Part shown: one piece after another, positions 23,514 to 32,541 of the stretch
Layout: each line of letters begins with the position of its first letter
Numbering within the stretch: position 1 is the first letter of the stretch
From: JACVRW01 sp963734365
GTDB lineage: Bacteria; Actinomycetota; Thermoleophilia; Solirubrobacterales; Thermoleophilaceae
Assembly: GCA_963734365.1 (NCBI GenBank)
Contig: CAVTGV010000002.1
Location: forward strand, 1-64,000
Reading direction: 5' to 3'
DNA: 64,000 nt
Notes under the pieces: generated by a model
Databases searched by the model: none
What the model saw: only the letters and a program-made list of their open reading frames with translations
What the model was told of the DNA's origin: nothing
Translations under genes and position numbers: made by a program

Positions 23514-25055
23514 TCAGCCCGGCAGCGTTCCTGAGCGCGCTATCCGGCGAAAGGTTCGGCTGCTTGGTCTCGGGGTGCGCTTCAGCGTCTTCGGGTTGTA
23601 GGAGTAGAAGCCGAAGCGGGGGTAGTAGCCGGAGCTCCATTCGAAGTTGTCGATCAGGGACCAGGCGAAGTAGCCCTTCACGCGGGCTTCGCCCGCTTGC
23701 ATCGCTGCGCGCATCTGGCGGAGGTGGCTGAGCAGGTAGCTGCGGCGCTGGTCGTCGTCCGAGTCGGCGAGGCCGTTCTCGGTTACGTAAATGGGCTTGC
23801 CGTAGCTGCCGGCGGTCTTCAGGGAGCGGCGGAAGCCCTGCGGGTAGATCTCCCAGCCGAACTCGGTGCAGGTGGTGGGACAGGGCGGTGCCGCGGGGCG
23901 TTGTGGGATCCGGTATTCGGTGCCGGGGAGGAAGTCGAACAGCGGGACGGTGGTGCTCGCGGGGGCGGGCAGGCCGGTCACGCGGCCGCGGAAGTAGTAG
24001 TTGAGGCCGATGAAGTCGGCACGCCCGGCGAGCTTGCGGTTGCGCTCGCCCGGCTCGACCCGGCCGTCCACGTCCTTGTCGTCGATGCCCTTGACCACCC
24101 CGTTGAGGAAGACGCGGTTGAAGACATAGTCGGCGTGTTCGGCGCCACGACGATCTTCGGCGCTGGCCGGGTTCGAGGGGGTGAACGCGACCATGTTGTG
24201 GACCGGCCCGACCTTCGCGCGGCGGTCGTAGCGGTGGATGCCGTCGTAAGCACGGCGATTGGCGAGCACGAAGTTGCGCACCACCCGGGTGGCCCCCGTG
24301 AAGGAGTAGGCGCCGGGCGGGAACCAGCCGGCGATGGCCCCCGGGACGTTCACGTACCCGCTCACCGCCACCACCATCGGCTCGTTGAGGGTGACCCACA
24401 GGTTGACCAGGTCGCCGTACTTCCAGGCGGCCCAGGCCGCGTACTTGCCGAACTCCCGGACCGTCGACCGGTTGAGCCAGCCGCCCTTAGCGATCTTCGG
24501 CAGTGGGTCGTCGGGCCCGCGGCTCGCCAGTGCGGCGCGCGCGGCCAGCGGATCGTGCAGCCAGAGCGGGGTGGTGAAGTGGTGGAGGGTCACCATGGGC
24601 TCGAGCCCGCGGTGACGGATGGCGCGCAGCTCGGCCGCGTAGTGGCGCACCGCGGCCTTGTCGGCCAGCCGGTCGAGCTGGCGCGGCGTGTGCGCTCCTG
24701 CGGTGGAGCGGGGGAAGATGCGGCTCCACTCGATGCCGAACCGGAACGCGTTGGCGCCGAGCCCACGGCGAGCCAGCGCGATGTCGGTGCGGTACTTGCG
24801 CCAGTGCCCCGGCCCGCGCTCCACCCGGTCGCCGCTCTGGCGCCCGGCGGCGATGTTCGCCTGGTCGTGGGACCACACCCACCAGTCGCTGCGCCTGTCG
24901 CTGTTCGAGGGGCTGCCGCCGGCCTCGGTCTGGAATCCGGAGATCGCCGTTCCCCAGAGGAAGCTGCCTGGGAAGTCCCGGGCCTGCGAGGCCGCCGGAA
25001 CGGCGAGCAGGGCGAGCGCGGCTAGGGCGAGTCCGGATAGAAGACGCGATCCCAC
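23514..25055 (-). CDS. Secreted family 1 glycoside hydrolase (beta-glucosidase type)
   Basis: A 513-residue exported enzyme with signal peptide (GLALAALALLAVPAASQA, residues ~8-25). It has the GH1 core: FLWGTAISGFQTEAG near the N-terminus, the acid/base Glu in WVTLNEPMV (~residue 225) and the nucleophile Glu in YVTENGL (~residue 420). The C-terminal FAWSLIDNFEWSSGYYPRFG segment binds substrate. GH1 enzymes cleave beta-glucosides and related glycosides. Start is GTG 25055 with GAGGGAG upstream, inside the last codons of the aldo/keto reductase gene, so the two are co-transcribed. A detached copy of this gene's tail lies at 642-724. Confidence 0.9.
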   Translation of the reverse strand: MGSRLLSGLALAALALLAVPAASQARDFPGSFLWGTAISGFQTEAGGSPSNSDRRSDWWVWSHDQANIAAGRQSGDRVERGPGHWRKYRTDIALARRGLGANAFRFGIEWSRIFPRSTAGAHTPRQLDRLADKAAVRHYAAELRAIRHRGLEPMVTLHHFTTPLWLHDPLAARAALASRGPDDPLPKIAKGGWLNRSTVREFGKYAAWAAWKYGDLVNLWVTLNEPMVVAVSGYVNVPGAIAGWFPPGAYSFTGATRVVRNFVLANRRAYDGIHRYDRRAKVGPVHNMVAFTPSNPASAEDRRGAEHADYVFNRVFLNGVVKGIDDKDVDGRVEPGERNRKLAGRADFIGLNYYFRGRVTGLPAPASTTVPLFDFLPGTEYRIPQRPAAPPCPTTCTEFGWEIYPQGFRRSLKTAGSYGKPIYVTENGLADSDDDQRRSYLLSHLRQMRAAMQAGEARVKGYFAWSLIDNFEWSSGYYPRFGFYSYNPKTLKRTPRPSSRTFRRIARSGTLPG

Positions 25056-25999
25056 CGGTGCTCCCTCAGCTTCTCGACCTGCTCGGCGGGCAGGCCTCGT
25101 CCATCACCGATCGCCATGTTGCGCTCCACGTTGCGCACGCTGCGCATCCCGGGGATCACCGTGGACACGGCCGGCTCGGAGAGCACGAAGCGCAGCGCCG
25201 TTGCGGGCATGTCGTCCAGGTCGATGCCCAGGTCGTCCACGATCGCGTCGACGCGGTCCTTCACCTGCTGCTTGCGATCGCCGCTGAAGTACTCGTTGCG
25301 AAAGTCGCCCTCGGGGAAGGTGCTGTCGGGTCCGATGCGGCCGGTGAGGCCGCCCTCGTCGAGCGCCACGCGCACGATCACGCCCACGTCGTGCTCGCGC
25401 ACCGCGGGGAAGAGTCGCTCGAGCGCCGACTGGTCGAAGACGTTGTAGATCACCTGCACGGTGTCGGCGATGCCGCTCTCGACGATCCGGAGCGCGCTGT
25501 CGGGCTCGTGGTCGTTGATCGAGACGCCGAAGAAGCGGATCTTGCCCTCCTCTTTGAGCGCCTCGACCGTCTCCTGCCAGTCGCCCTGGCCGAGCCAGTC
25601 GTCGCGCCACACGTGGAGCTGCTGCAGGTCGAGCGTCTCCAGCCTCAGATTGTCGAGGGTGCGCTCGGTGAGGCGGCGCAGGTGCTCGCCCGGGAACACG
25701 TCCTCCACGTGGCTGCCCTCGGCCGCCGGCCAGGTGAGGTCCTTGGGCGGGACCTTGCTGGCCACGTACACCTGCTCGGTGCGGTCGCGCACGACCTGAC
25801 CCACCAGCCGCTCGCTGTGGCCGTCGCCGTAGGCGGCAGCCGTGTCGATGAAGTTGAGACCCAGATCGATCGCGCGGTTGAGGGCCCGGATCGACTCGTC
25901 GTCCTCGGCGCCCTCCCACTGGACGCCGCTGATGCCCCAGGCGCCGTAGCCGATCTCGGACACCTCGAGTCCCGTCTTGCCGAGTCTGCGCCGCTCCAT
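25022..25999 (-). CDS. Aldo/keto reductase
   Basis: A 325-residue NADPH-dependent aldo/keto reductase of the large YajO/auxin-induced-protein-like group. The catalytic tetrad is readable: Asp in FIDTAAAYG, Tyr in the same motif, Lys in VYVASKVPP, and His in LQQLHVW. The C-terminal cofactor segment STVIPGMRSVRNVERN is present. Start is ATG 25999. It overlaps the glucosidase gene by 34 bases, forming a two-gene operon that could process a plant glycoside or its aglycone; this is inferred from position. Confidence 0.9.
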   Translation of the reverse strand: MERRRLGKTGLEVSEIGYGAWGISGVQWEGAEDDESIRALNRAIDLGLNFIDTAAAYGDGHSERLVGQVVRDRTEQVYVASKVPPKDLTWPAAEGSHVEDVFPGEHLRRLTERTLDNLRLETLDLQQLHVWRDDWLGQGDWQETVEALKEEGKIRFFGVSINDHEPDSALRIVESGIADTVQVIYNVFDQSALERLFPAVREHDVGVIVRVALDEGGLTGRIGPDSTFPEGDFRNEYFSGDRKQQVKDRVDAIVDDLGIDLDDMPATALRFVLSEPAVSTVIPGMRSVRNVERNMAIGDGRGLPAEQVEKLREHRWDRVFYPDSP

Positions 26000-26050
26000 G
26001 GGCGCGTAACCGTACTTGTATGGATGGTGAGACGCGGGTAGGGGGTGAGC

Positions 26051-26488
26051 ATGGAATCCGTCGTCGACATCGAGCGCGTGATGACCTTCGACACCCGCGG
26101 CGGCAACGTGCGCTACGTGCTCCGCGACCGCGACGGCAACGAGTACACGACCTTCAGGGAGTCGATTGGCAAGGAGGCTCAGCGTCTCGAGGGCCAGCGT
26201 GTGCGCATCGAGTACCACGAGAACCAACGCGGTCAGTACACCAACGTCTACCTCGACAAGGTCGAGCCCGCGCCCGACGAGCCGGGCGCCGCGGGGGCCG
26301 GCTCGGACACCGATCCCGACGAAGCCGCGTGGCGGACCGCCGTGGACGCCGCACCGTGGCTCGTGGGGGAATCGGAGCCTCACGAGGAGGTCGCGCCGGA
26401 CGAGCTGTACGACAAGCTCAAGCCGTTCAAGCAGCGGGTGGCGGAGGACATCAAGGAGAGCGAGTCAGAGGGGGACGACTCCGCCTAG
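26051..26488 (+). CDS. Hypothetical protein with OB-fold-like N-terminus
   Basis: A 145-residue acidic protein. Residues ~1-75 alternate strands (VRYVLRDRDGNEYTTFRESI, RLEGQRVRIEYHEN, YTNVYLDKVEP) like a small OB-fold. The rest is acidic, ending in a helical KLKPFKQRVAEDIKE stretch. Start ATG 26051 follows GGGGG; GTG 26045 is also possible. It diverges from the aldo/keto reductase and precedes the MFS gene by 35 bases. No family is assigned. Confidence 0.65.
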   Translation: MESVVDIERVMTFDTRGGNVRYVLRDRDGNEYTTFRESIGKEAQRLEGQRVRIEYHENQRGQYTNVYLDKVEPAPDEPGAAGAGSDTDPDEAAWRTAVDAAPWLVGESEPHEEVAPDELYDKLKPFKQRVAEDIKESESEGDDSA

Positions 26489-26522
26489 CCGCGCCTCGCA
26501 CGCCGGTGTAGCGTGCGCAGCC

Positions 26523-28094
26523 ATGGCCGGGCTCGATCGCGCCACGCTGCTGGCCCTGGGAGCCATGGCGCTGGCGATCTTCGTGATCGCCAACGACCTG
26601 ACTGCGCTCAGCGTCGCCCTGCCGGCGATCGAGAGCGACTTCGACTCCGACGTGACCACGGTGCAGTGGGTGATCAACGCCTACGCGCTGATCTTCGGCG
26701 TGCTGATCGTGACCGGCGGGCGCCTGGCCGACATGTTCGGCCGCCGCCGGCTGTTCTTCATCGGGGCCGCCGTGTTCGCGGCGTTCTCGGTTCTGGGCGG
26801 CGCGGCGCAGGACGACCTCTGGCTGATCGCCTGCCGTGGGCTGATGGGCATCGGCGGAGCGATCATGTGGCCCGCGGCCCTCGGAATGACCTACGACGCC
26901 CTGCCCGAGGACAAGGCCGGGCTGGCGGGCGGACTGATCCTCGGGGTCGCCGGCTTCGGCAACGCCGCCGGTCCTCTGCTGGGCGGCGCGCTCACCGAGG
27001 CGCTCAGCTGGCGCTGGATCATGTTCCTCAACCTGCCGATCGCCGCGATCGCCTGCTTTGCCACCTGGCGCGCGATCGACGAGTCGAAGGCGGACACCGG
27101 GCGCGAGCGGATCGACTACGCGGGGATCGCCAGCCTGTCGATCGGCCTTGTCGCCCTGCTGGTGGCGCTCGACCAGGTCACGGATTGGGGCTGGTCCGAC
27201 CCGCGCATCCTCGGCCTGTTCGCCGCCTGTGTGCTGCTCCTGGTGGCGTTCGCCGTGAACGAGCGACGGGCGGGCTCGTGGGCGCTGATCCCGCGCGACG
27301 TGATGGGCAACCCCGCCTTTCGGGCGTGCTGTCTGACGACGCTCATGATGTCGGCGACGTTCTTCGCGTCGCTGCTGTTCCTGCCGCAGTTCTTCCAGAA
27401 GATCCTCGGCTACTCGGCGCTCGAGGCGGGAGCCGCGCTGCTGCCGATGATGGCGGTGTTCGCGGTCACGTCCTTCATCGCCGGAGGCCTGTACAACCGC
27501 CTGGGAGCCAAGCTGATGGTCACGGCGGGCGCCCTGTGCCTCACCCTTGGCACCTTCCTCATCTCGCTGATCGACCGCGACTCCGGTTGGATCGACATGG
27601 TGCCCGGCATGGTGGTGCTGGGCATCGGCGTCGGATTGTTCTACTCGTCGATCACCACCGCCGCGATCACAGCGCTCGATCCGTCCCGCTCGAGCCTCGC
27701 CGGCGGCATCGTCTACATGTTCCAGGTGGCGGGCGGATCGGTGGGTCTCGGCCTCACCACCACGATCTTCATCACCGCGTCGGAGGACAAGCTCCAGGCG
27801 GACCTGTCGGGCTCGGGGCTCCCGAACAGCGACGTCGACGCGCTCCACGGTGCACTTGCGGGCACGGAGTCGGCGGCCGAGATACTGGCCCGCTTCTCGA
27901 GCGCCACCGCCGATCGCATCCTGGAGCTGGTCCGCGACGCCTTCGCGGCGGGGATGCAGTGGGCGTTCCGGCTCGTAGCCTTGCTGGCCTTCGCCGGCGT
28001 GATCGTGTCGGTGCTCTTCGTGGGCGGCTCGCTTCTGCGCGGGCGGGGCAGCGCTGCGGCCGATCCGGGCGCGGTCAGGGAAACGGCGCCCTGA
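26523..28094 (+). CDS. MFS multidrug transporter, DHA2 (14-TM) family
   Basis: A 523-residue drug:H+ antiporter of the EmrB/QacA type with about 14 transmembrane helices. Motif A-like GGRLADMFGRRR follows TM2. TM1 carries the family's NDLTALSVALPAI segment, and motif C-like GNAAGPLLGG lies in TM5. Predicted to export toxic amphiphiles across the inner membrane. TAGCGT eight bases before ATG 26523 looks like a leaderless promoter. Its last 20 bases overlap the end of the convergent sugar-kinase gene. Confidence 0.92.
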   Translation: MAGLDRATLLALGAMALAIFVIANDLTALSVALPAIESDFDSDVTTVQWVINAYALIFGVLIVTGGRLADMFGRRRLFFIGAAVFAAFSVLGGAAQDDLWLIACRGLMGIGGAIMWPAALGMTYDALPEDKAGLAGGLILGVAGFGNAAGPLLGGALTEALSWRWIMFLNLPIAAIACFATWRAIDESKADTGRERIDYAGIASLSIGLVALLVALDQVTDWGWSDPRILGLFAACVLLLVAFAVNERRAGSWALIPRDVMGNPAFRACCLTTLMMSATFFASLLFLPQFFQKILGYSALEAGAALLPMMAVFAVTSFIAGGLYNRLGAKLMVTAGALCLTLGTFLISLIDRDSGWIDMVPGMVVLGIGVGLFYSSITTAAITALDPSRSSLAGGIVYMFQVAGGSVGLGLTTTIFITASEDKLQADLSGSGLPNSDVDALHGALAGTESAAEILARFSSATADRILELVRDAFAAGMQWAFRLVALLAFAGVIVSVLFVGGSLLRGRGSAAADPGAVRETAP

Positions 28095-29052
28095 GCGCCA
28101 CCGCTCCGCGCTCGGCGAGGCCGAAGTCGAGCTCCTCGGCGCCCGCGAGCCCGGCGCGGGTGCGCTCCGGGTCCGGCGCGTAGACGAGCAGGAAGCCGCC
28201 GCCGCCCGCCCCAAGCGAGACCACTCCCTGCGCACCGGCCGACAGCGCCCGCTCGCGCAGGTCATCCATCGCCGGCGTGACCGTGCCGGGCGCGCGCCGG
28301 CGTTTGGCCTCCCAGCTCGCGTGGGTGAGCTCGGCGAACGCACCCAGGTCGCCGGCCTCGAGCGCGGCACAGGTGGCCCGCGCCAGCTCCTCGATGCGGG
28401 TGAGCACCTTGCGGCTGCGGTCGTCGCCGCCGGACACGCCCTCGAGCAGGTCCGAGGCCGAGTGCTCGCCACCCGTGAAGAACAGCAGGCAATCGTCCTC
28501 GAGCGCGCGGGTCACGGCGCCGGGCAACTCGAGCCGGCGGGCCTCCACGCGCCCGTCGGGAAGGAAGCTGTAGGCGCGCACGCCACCGAGCGCCGCCGCG
28601 TACTGGTCCTGCTTGCCGATCGTCCGGCCGAGCACGTCGATCTCGATCGCGCAGGCCTCCTCGGCCAGCGCACCCGGCTCGAGCTCGGGCGCGCCGGCCG
28701 CCGCCCGCAGCGCCTGCACCGCGCACACGGTGTAGGCCCCCGACGAGCCCATGCCCGTACCGGGCGGGACGTCGGCCACCGAAGCGAGCTCGAGCGGCGG
28801 GCCGCTCCAGTGACGCCGCAGCGTCTCGCGCAGGATGGGGTGGGCCACGTCGTCGACCCGGTCGACCTCCTCCCACTCGAGGTGCTTGAGCCGGAAGCGG
28901 GACTGCATCTCCGCCGACACGAGCATGTGCACGTAACGGTCGATCGCCGCCGACACCACGAAGCCGCCGTGCTCGCGGTAATGGCTGGGCAGGTCGGTGC
29001 CGCCCCCTCCCAGGGCCACGCGCAGCGGGGCTCGGGCGACGATCGCTCCCAC
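28075..29052 (-). CDS. GHMP-family sugar kinase (heptose-7-phosphate kinase-like)
   Basis: A 325-residue GHMP kinase. Motif 1 is RAPLRVALGGGGTDLPSHYR at the N-terminus. Motif 2, the phosphate loop, is PPGTGMGSSGAYTV (~residue 95), and motif 3 is SLGAGGGGFLLVY near the end. The GGGTDLP signature resembles D-glycero-D-manno-heptose-7-phosphate kinase (HddA) and related sugar-phosphate kinases. No heptose pathway genes are nearby, so the sugar is uncertain. It starts at GTG 29052, only 23 bases from the divergent peptidase start, with a TAGGCT box six bases upstream. Confidence 0.85.
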   Translation of the reverse strand: MGAIVARAPLRVALGGGGTDLPSHYREHGGFVVSAAIDRYVHMLVSAEMQSRFRLKHLEWEEVDRVDDVAHPILRETLRRHWSGPPLELASVADVPPGTGMGSSGAYTVCAVQALRAAAGAPELEPGALAEEACAIEIDVLGRTIGKQDQYAAALGGVRAYSFLPDGRVEARRLELPGAVTRALEDDCLLFFTGGEHSASDLLEGVSGGDDRSRKVLTRIEELARATCAALEAGDLGAFAELTHASWEAKRRRAPGTVTPAMDDLRERALSAGAQGVVSLGAGGGGFLLVYAPDPERTRAGLAGAEELDFGLAERGAVALRAPFP

Positions 29053-29058
29053 GGCGGC

Positions 29059-29068
29059 AGCCTATGCT
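29059..29068. promoter_or_regulatory. Overlapping divergent -10 boxes of two leaderless genes
   Basis: AGCCTATGCT holds TAGGCT on the minus strand (29064-29059, six bases before GTG 29052) and TATGCT on the plus strand (29063-29068, seven bases before ATG 29076). The two hexamers share two bases, so both promoters cannot be occupied by polymerase at once. Confidence 0.5.
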
Positions 29069-29075
29069 CCCGCCG

Positions 29076-30128
29076 ATGCGCCGGCGCCTCCGCGAGCTCG
29101 GCTTCACCGTCGGCCGTTTCCCGACCGGTGCCGCCAACGCTCTCGTGGACGTGCCCGGAGTGCTGGTGGGCCACCGCACGCTGATCGAGGACGACCGCCT
29201 GCGTACCGGGGTCACGGCCATTCTCCCGCACGCGGGCAACCTCTACGCCGACAAGGTGCTCGGCGCCTGCCACGTGATCAACGGCTACGGCAAGCCGACC
29301 GGGCTGACCCAGCTGGCCGAGCTCGGCACCGTGGAGAGTCCCATGCTGTTGACCAACACGCTGTCGGTGGGGCCGGTCTGGGAGGGCGGCCTGCGCCACC
29401 TGCTGGAGCTGAACCCGAAGGCGGCGATCGACCGCGACACGGTGAACGTGATCGTGGGCGAGTGCTTCGACGGCTGGCTCTCCGACGCCCGCGCGCTCGC
29501 GGTGCGCCCCGAGCACGCGCTCGAGGCGATCGCGCAGGCCGGCGGCGATGAGGCGCGCGAGGGAGCGGTCGGGGCCGGCACGGGCACCACCTGCTTCGGC
29601 TACAAGTCGGGCGTGGGCACGTCCTCGCGCAGCGCGGGGGAGCGGATGCTCGGCTGCCTCGTGGTCTCGAACTACGGCGCGCGCCGCGATCTGCACCTGC
29701 TGGTGGGCCCGCGCCCTGCGCCCGAGCCGGTCGCGGAGCCTCCCGCCCAGGGCGGCTCGATCATGATCGTCTTGGGCACCGACGCCCCGCTGAACGAGCG
29801 CCAGCTGCGCCGGCTGGCCGTGCGGGCCACGTTCGGCCTGGGCCGCGCCGGCTCGTTCGCCTCCAACGGCAGCGGCGAGTTCTGCCTCGCCTTCTCCACC
29901 GCCAACCGGACCAGCCATCGCGCGGACGATGCCGAGGTCTCCCAGCGGCTCCTGCGCGACGACTCCCCGGCCCTGCGGGAGCTGTTCGAGGCCGCGGGCG
30001 AGGTGGTGCACGAGGCGGTGCTCAATTCGCTCTGCTCGGCCGACGCGATGGAGGGCCGCGACGGCAATCGCGTGGAGGCGTTCCCCTACGAGCTGCTCGA
30101 CGACGCGCCCGGGGTCCTGCGTGCCTGA
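29076..30128 (+). CDS. P1-family (DmpA-type) aminopeptidase
   Basis: A 350-residue N-terminal-nucleophile peptidase of family S58/P1, which cleaves N-terminal residues from peptides or beta-peptides after self-processing. The conserved start region (VDVPGVLVGHRTL), NTLSVGPVWEGG, and the self-cleavage site Gly-Ser in QGGSIMIVLGTDAPL (~residue 231) are present. The Ser becomes the nucleophile. I prefer ATG 29076 over 29064 because TATGCT lies seven bases before it. The gene overlaps the dehydrogenase gene by eight bases. Confidence 0.88.
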   Translation: MRRRLRELGFTVGRFPTGAANALVDVPGVLVGHRTLIEDDRLRTGVTAILPHAGNLYADKVLGACHVINGYGKPTGLTQLAELGTVESPMLLTNTLSVGPVWEGGLRHLLELNPKAAIDRDTVNVIVGECFDGWLSDARALAVRPEHALEAIAQAGGDEAREGAVGAGTGTTCFGYKSGVGTSSRSAGERMLGCLVVSNYGARRDLHLLVGPRPAPEPVAEPPAQGGSIMIVLGTDAPLNERQLRRLAVRATFGLGRAGSFASNGSGEFCLAFSTANRTSHRADDAEVSQRLLRDDSPALRELFEAAGEVVHEAVLNSLCSADAMEGRDGNRVEAFPYELLDDAPGVLRA

Positions 30129-31032
30129 GGTCGCAGTGATCGGCGCGGGCGCCGTGGGCGTGGCGTGCGCCGGCGCGATCCTGCAGACCGGTGTGGCCGA
30201 CCGCCTCGTGCTCTATGACCGCAACGCCGACCGGGCCCGCGGCGAGGCGCTCGACTTCGAGCACGGCTCGTCGCTGCTCCCCGTCGCCCGGATCGAGGGC
30301 CGGCCGCTCACCGAGGCGGCGCCGGCCGACCTCGCCGTCCTCACCGCGGGAGCCCGGCCCGCGCCCGGCATGTCGCGCATGGAGGTGCTCGACGAGAACC
30401 TCGGGGTGGCGGCCGCCGTGGCCGATGCGTTCGAGGATGCGCTTCCACGGGTGATGATGGTCGTGGTCAACCCGGTGGATGCGATCACCGAGTACCTCAC
30501 CCGCCGCTTTCGCGGCCGCGGCGTGGGTGTCTTCGGCTCCGGCACGGCTCTCGACTCCTGGCGGCTGCGCGAGTGCCTGGCGGGCGAGCTGGCCGTTCAT
30601 CCCGCCAACGTCCACGCCTGGGTGATCGGCGAGCACGGGCTGTCGATGGTCCTGCCCTTCTCGTGCGTGCGGGTGGGGCCCTTCACGCTGGACGAGATGG
30701 CCGAGCAGCGCGGCAGGCCCCTCGACCTCGAGGCGATCGACGAGTACGTGCGCAAGGCGGGACCGCGCGTGCATCTGCTCAAGGGCTCGACCACGAGCGC
30801 GATCGCGCTGGCGGCCGCCCGCCTGGCCAGCCACGTGCTGCGCGAGCACGGCTACCTGATCCCGGTGAGCGTGCCCGTGGAGGACGGTCTGTGCGCGAGC
30901 CTACCCGCGCGCCTGGGCTCGGACGGCGCGGGCGAGCCGCTGATGCCCACGCTCACGGCCGCGGAGGAGGGCGCCTGGCGTGCGTCGCTGGACGGGCTGC
31001 GCGAGGCGGCCACCCGGATTCCCGCGCTTTGA
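30121..31032 (+). CDS. Lactate/malate dehydrogenase family protein
   Basis: A 303-residue NAD-dependent 2-hydroxyacid dehydrogenase. N-terminal VAVIGAGAVGVACA is the Rossmann loop, VLTAGARPAPGMSR the mobile-loop region, VVNPVDAITEYL the conserved N-P-x-D turn, and VIGEHGLSMV carries the catalytic His. The fold and motifs match L-lactate dehydrogenase more than malate dehydrogenase, but substrate residues are not decisive. Start GTG 30121 overlaps the peptidase stop by eight bases, and its own stop overlaps the next start as TTGA, giving a three-gene operon. Confidence 0.87.
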   Translation: MPEVAVIGAGAVGVACAGAILQTGVADRLVLYDRNADRARGEALDFEHGSSLLPVARIEGRPLTEAAPADLAVLTAGARPAPGMSRMEVLDENLGVAAAVADAFEDALPRVMMVVVNPVDAITEYLTRRFRGRGVGVFGSGTALDSWRLRECLAGELAVHPANVHAWVIGEHGLSMVLPFSCVRVGPFTLDEMAEQRGRPLDLEAIDEYVRKAGPRVHLLKGSTTSAIALAAARLASHVLREHGYLIPVSVPVEDGLCASLPARLGSDGAGEPLMPTLTAAEEGAWRASLDGLREAATRIPAL

Positions 31033-31673
31033 GGCCTGCGCCCACCGTCGACGAGCTCGTGGTGGCGGACGACGCCGGCTCCTGGCGCGACGCCGGGTTT
31101 CGGGTTGACGGGGACCAAGTCGCGGTGGGCAGTGTTCGCATCCGCCTGGCCGGACGCGGCGAACAGAGGGGGATCCTGTCCTGGTCGCTCCGCGACACCG
31201 CAACGCTGGAGCTCGACGGCCTCGCCACCAGCGCGTCCGAGCGCGCGCCGGTGGCCGGGGCTCCGCATCCCAACGGCGTGGTGTCCGTGGACCATCTCGT
31301 GGTGATGACACCCGAGCTCGACCGCACCGTCGCGGTGCTCGAGGCCGCCGGCTTCGATCTGCGCCGCCGCCGCGAAGGCCCCACGCCGGGAGGCTCGCTG
31401 CGTCAGGCCTTCTTTCGCATGGCCGAGCTGATCCTCGAGCTGGTGGAGGCGCCCGCGGGCACGCGGGTGGCGGCCGACCCCGACGGCCCGGCGCGGCTGT
31501 GGGGGATCGCCTTTCTCGTCGAGGACCTGGAGGCCACGGCCCGCGCTCTCGGCCCCCTCATCGGAAGCCCGCGCGAGGCGGTTCAGCCCGGCCGGGCGAT
31601 CGCCACGCTGCGCGGCGAGGCCGGGCTCGGCCCGGCGATCGCCTTCATGAGCCCGGGAGCCGGCGCCGCCTGA
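31029..31673 (+). CDS. VOC-superfamily (glyoxalase-like) protein
   Basis: A 214-residue protein with two halves of the vicinal-oxygen-chelate fold. The second is clear: VVSVDHLVVMTPELDRTVAV, FFRMAELILELVEAP, then WGIAFLVEDLEATARAL. Metal ligands would come from the His in VDHLVV and Glu residues in LILELVE. The start is TTG 31029, whose last bases form the upstream stop (TTGA), so translation is coupled to the dehydrogenase. A role in handling a reactive carbonyl is possible but inferred. Confidence 0.8.
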   Translation: MRPAPTVDELVVADDAGSWRDAGFRVDGDQVAVGSVRIRLAGRGEQRGILSWSLRDTATLELDGLATSASERAPVAGAPHPNGVVSVDHLVVMTPELDRTVAVLEAAGFDLRRRREGPTPGGSLRQAFFRMAELILELVEAPAGTRVAADPDGPARLWGIAFLVEDLEATARALGPLIGSPREAVQPGRAIATLRGEAGLGPAIAFMSPGAGAA

Positions 31674-32540
31674 TCAGGCGGCCCGGCCGAGCGCCACTTC
31701 GAGCTCGTCGCGCTCCACCGCCAGGGTGAGATCGGCCGGGCCGCGTCCCAGACCGGCCCAGCGCTGGCCGGCGTCGACCAGGAAGCGATCGAGGAAGTCG
31801 TCCGTGTGCATCGGGTCGTGGTGGAAGAGCATCAGCCGCTCGGCCTCCACCCGCTGGGCGAACGTCAGCGTGTCCGTGAGGCGCGAATGACCCCAACCGA
31901 TGTGGGAGTCGTACTCGGAGTCGGAGTACTGGCAGTCGTGCAGGAGCAGCGTCGAGCGCTTGGCGAGGTCGAAGCCGCTGATCCAGTCGGCATCGTCCCG
32001 GGTCAGGTCCGTGCCCAGCGCCGGCTCGTGATCGGGGATGTAGCAGAGCGAGGTGTCGCCGTCGGTGATGCGGTAGCCGAGCGTCGGCCCGCGATGGGTC
32101 ACGGACGCCGCGCGGACGGTGGCCGAGCCCACCTCCCATTCGCTGTGCGGGGCCTCACGGAAGGAGACGTCGCAGGGCAGTTCGCGCACCTCCACCGGTG
32201 ACAGTGGCGCCGAGATGTAGCGGGCGATCCGGTCCTGGAGCGTTGCGTCGGGCGCCTCGGGGCCCCAGATCACGATGTGGGCGTCGGGGCGAAACAGGGG
32301 GGCGAAGAACATGAGCCCCTGGATGTGGTCGAGGTGCAGGTGCGTGAGGAGGATGTAGATGCGGTCGGTCTCCGGGGTGAGCGCCAGGCCGAGGCTGCGG
32401 ATGCCCGTGCCCGCATCGAGGACCACCAGCGTTCCGTCGGAGAGCGTGACCGAGACGCACGACGTATTGCCGCCGTAACGGCTGGTCTCCCATCCCGGGG
32501 AGGGGATCGAGCCGCGGGCGCCCCAGACCTTCAGGTGCAA
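31674..32540 (-). CDS. MBL-fold metallohydrolase (cyclic phosphodiesterase-like)
   Basis: A 288-residue metallo-beta-lactamase-fold enzyme. The motif THLHLDHIQG (~residue 75) gives the HxHxDH zinc site. Further metal ligands are likely in SVTHRGPTLGYRI, IPDHEP and LFHHDP. The opening VWGARGSIPSPG...TSRYGGNTSC is typical of the PhnP/cyclic-nucleotide phosphodiesterase-like branch. Start TTG 32540 follows the PAS gene stop after one base (TGA-C-TTG), so the two form an operon. Substrate unknown; a role in second-messenger or nucleotide turnover is plausible. Confidence 0.83.
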   Translation of the reverse strand: MHLKVWGARGSIPSPGWETSRYGGNTSCVSVTLSDGTLVVLDAGTGIRSLGLALTPETDRIYILLTHLHLDHIQGLMFFAPLFRPDAHIVIWGPEAPDATLQDRIARYISAPLSPVEVRELPCDVSFREAPHSEWEVGSATVRAASVTHRGPTLGYRITDGDTSLCYIPDHEPALGTDLTRDDADWISGFDLAKRSTLLLHDCQYSDSEYDSHIGWGHSRLTDTLTFAQRVEAERLMLFHHDPMHTDDFLDRFLVDAGQRWAGLGRGPADLTLAVERDELEVALGRAA

Positions 32541-32541
32541 G

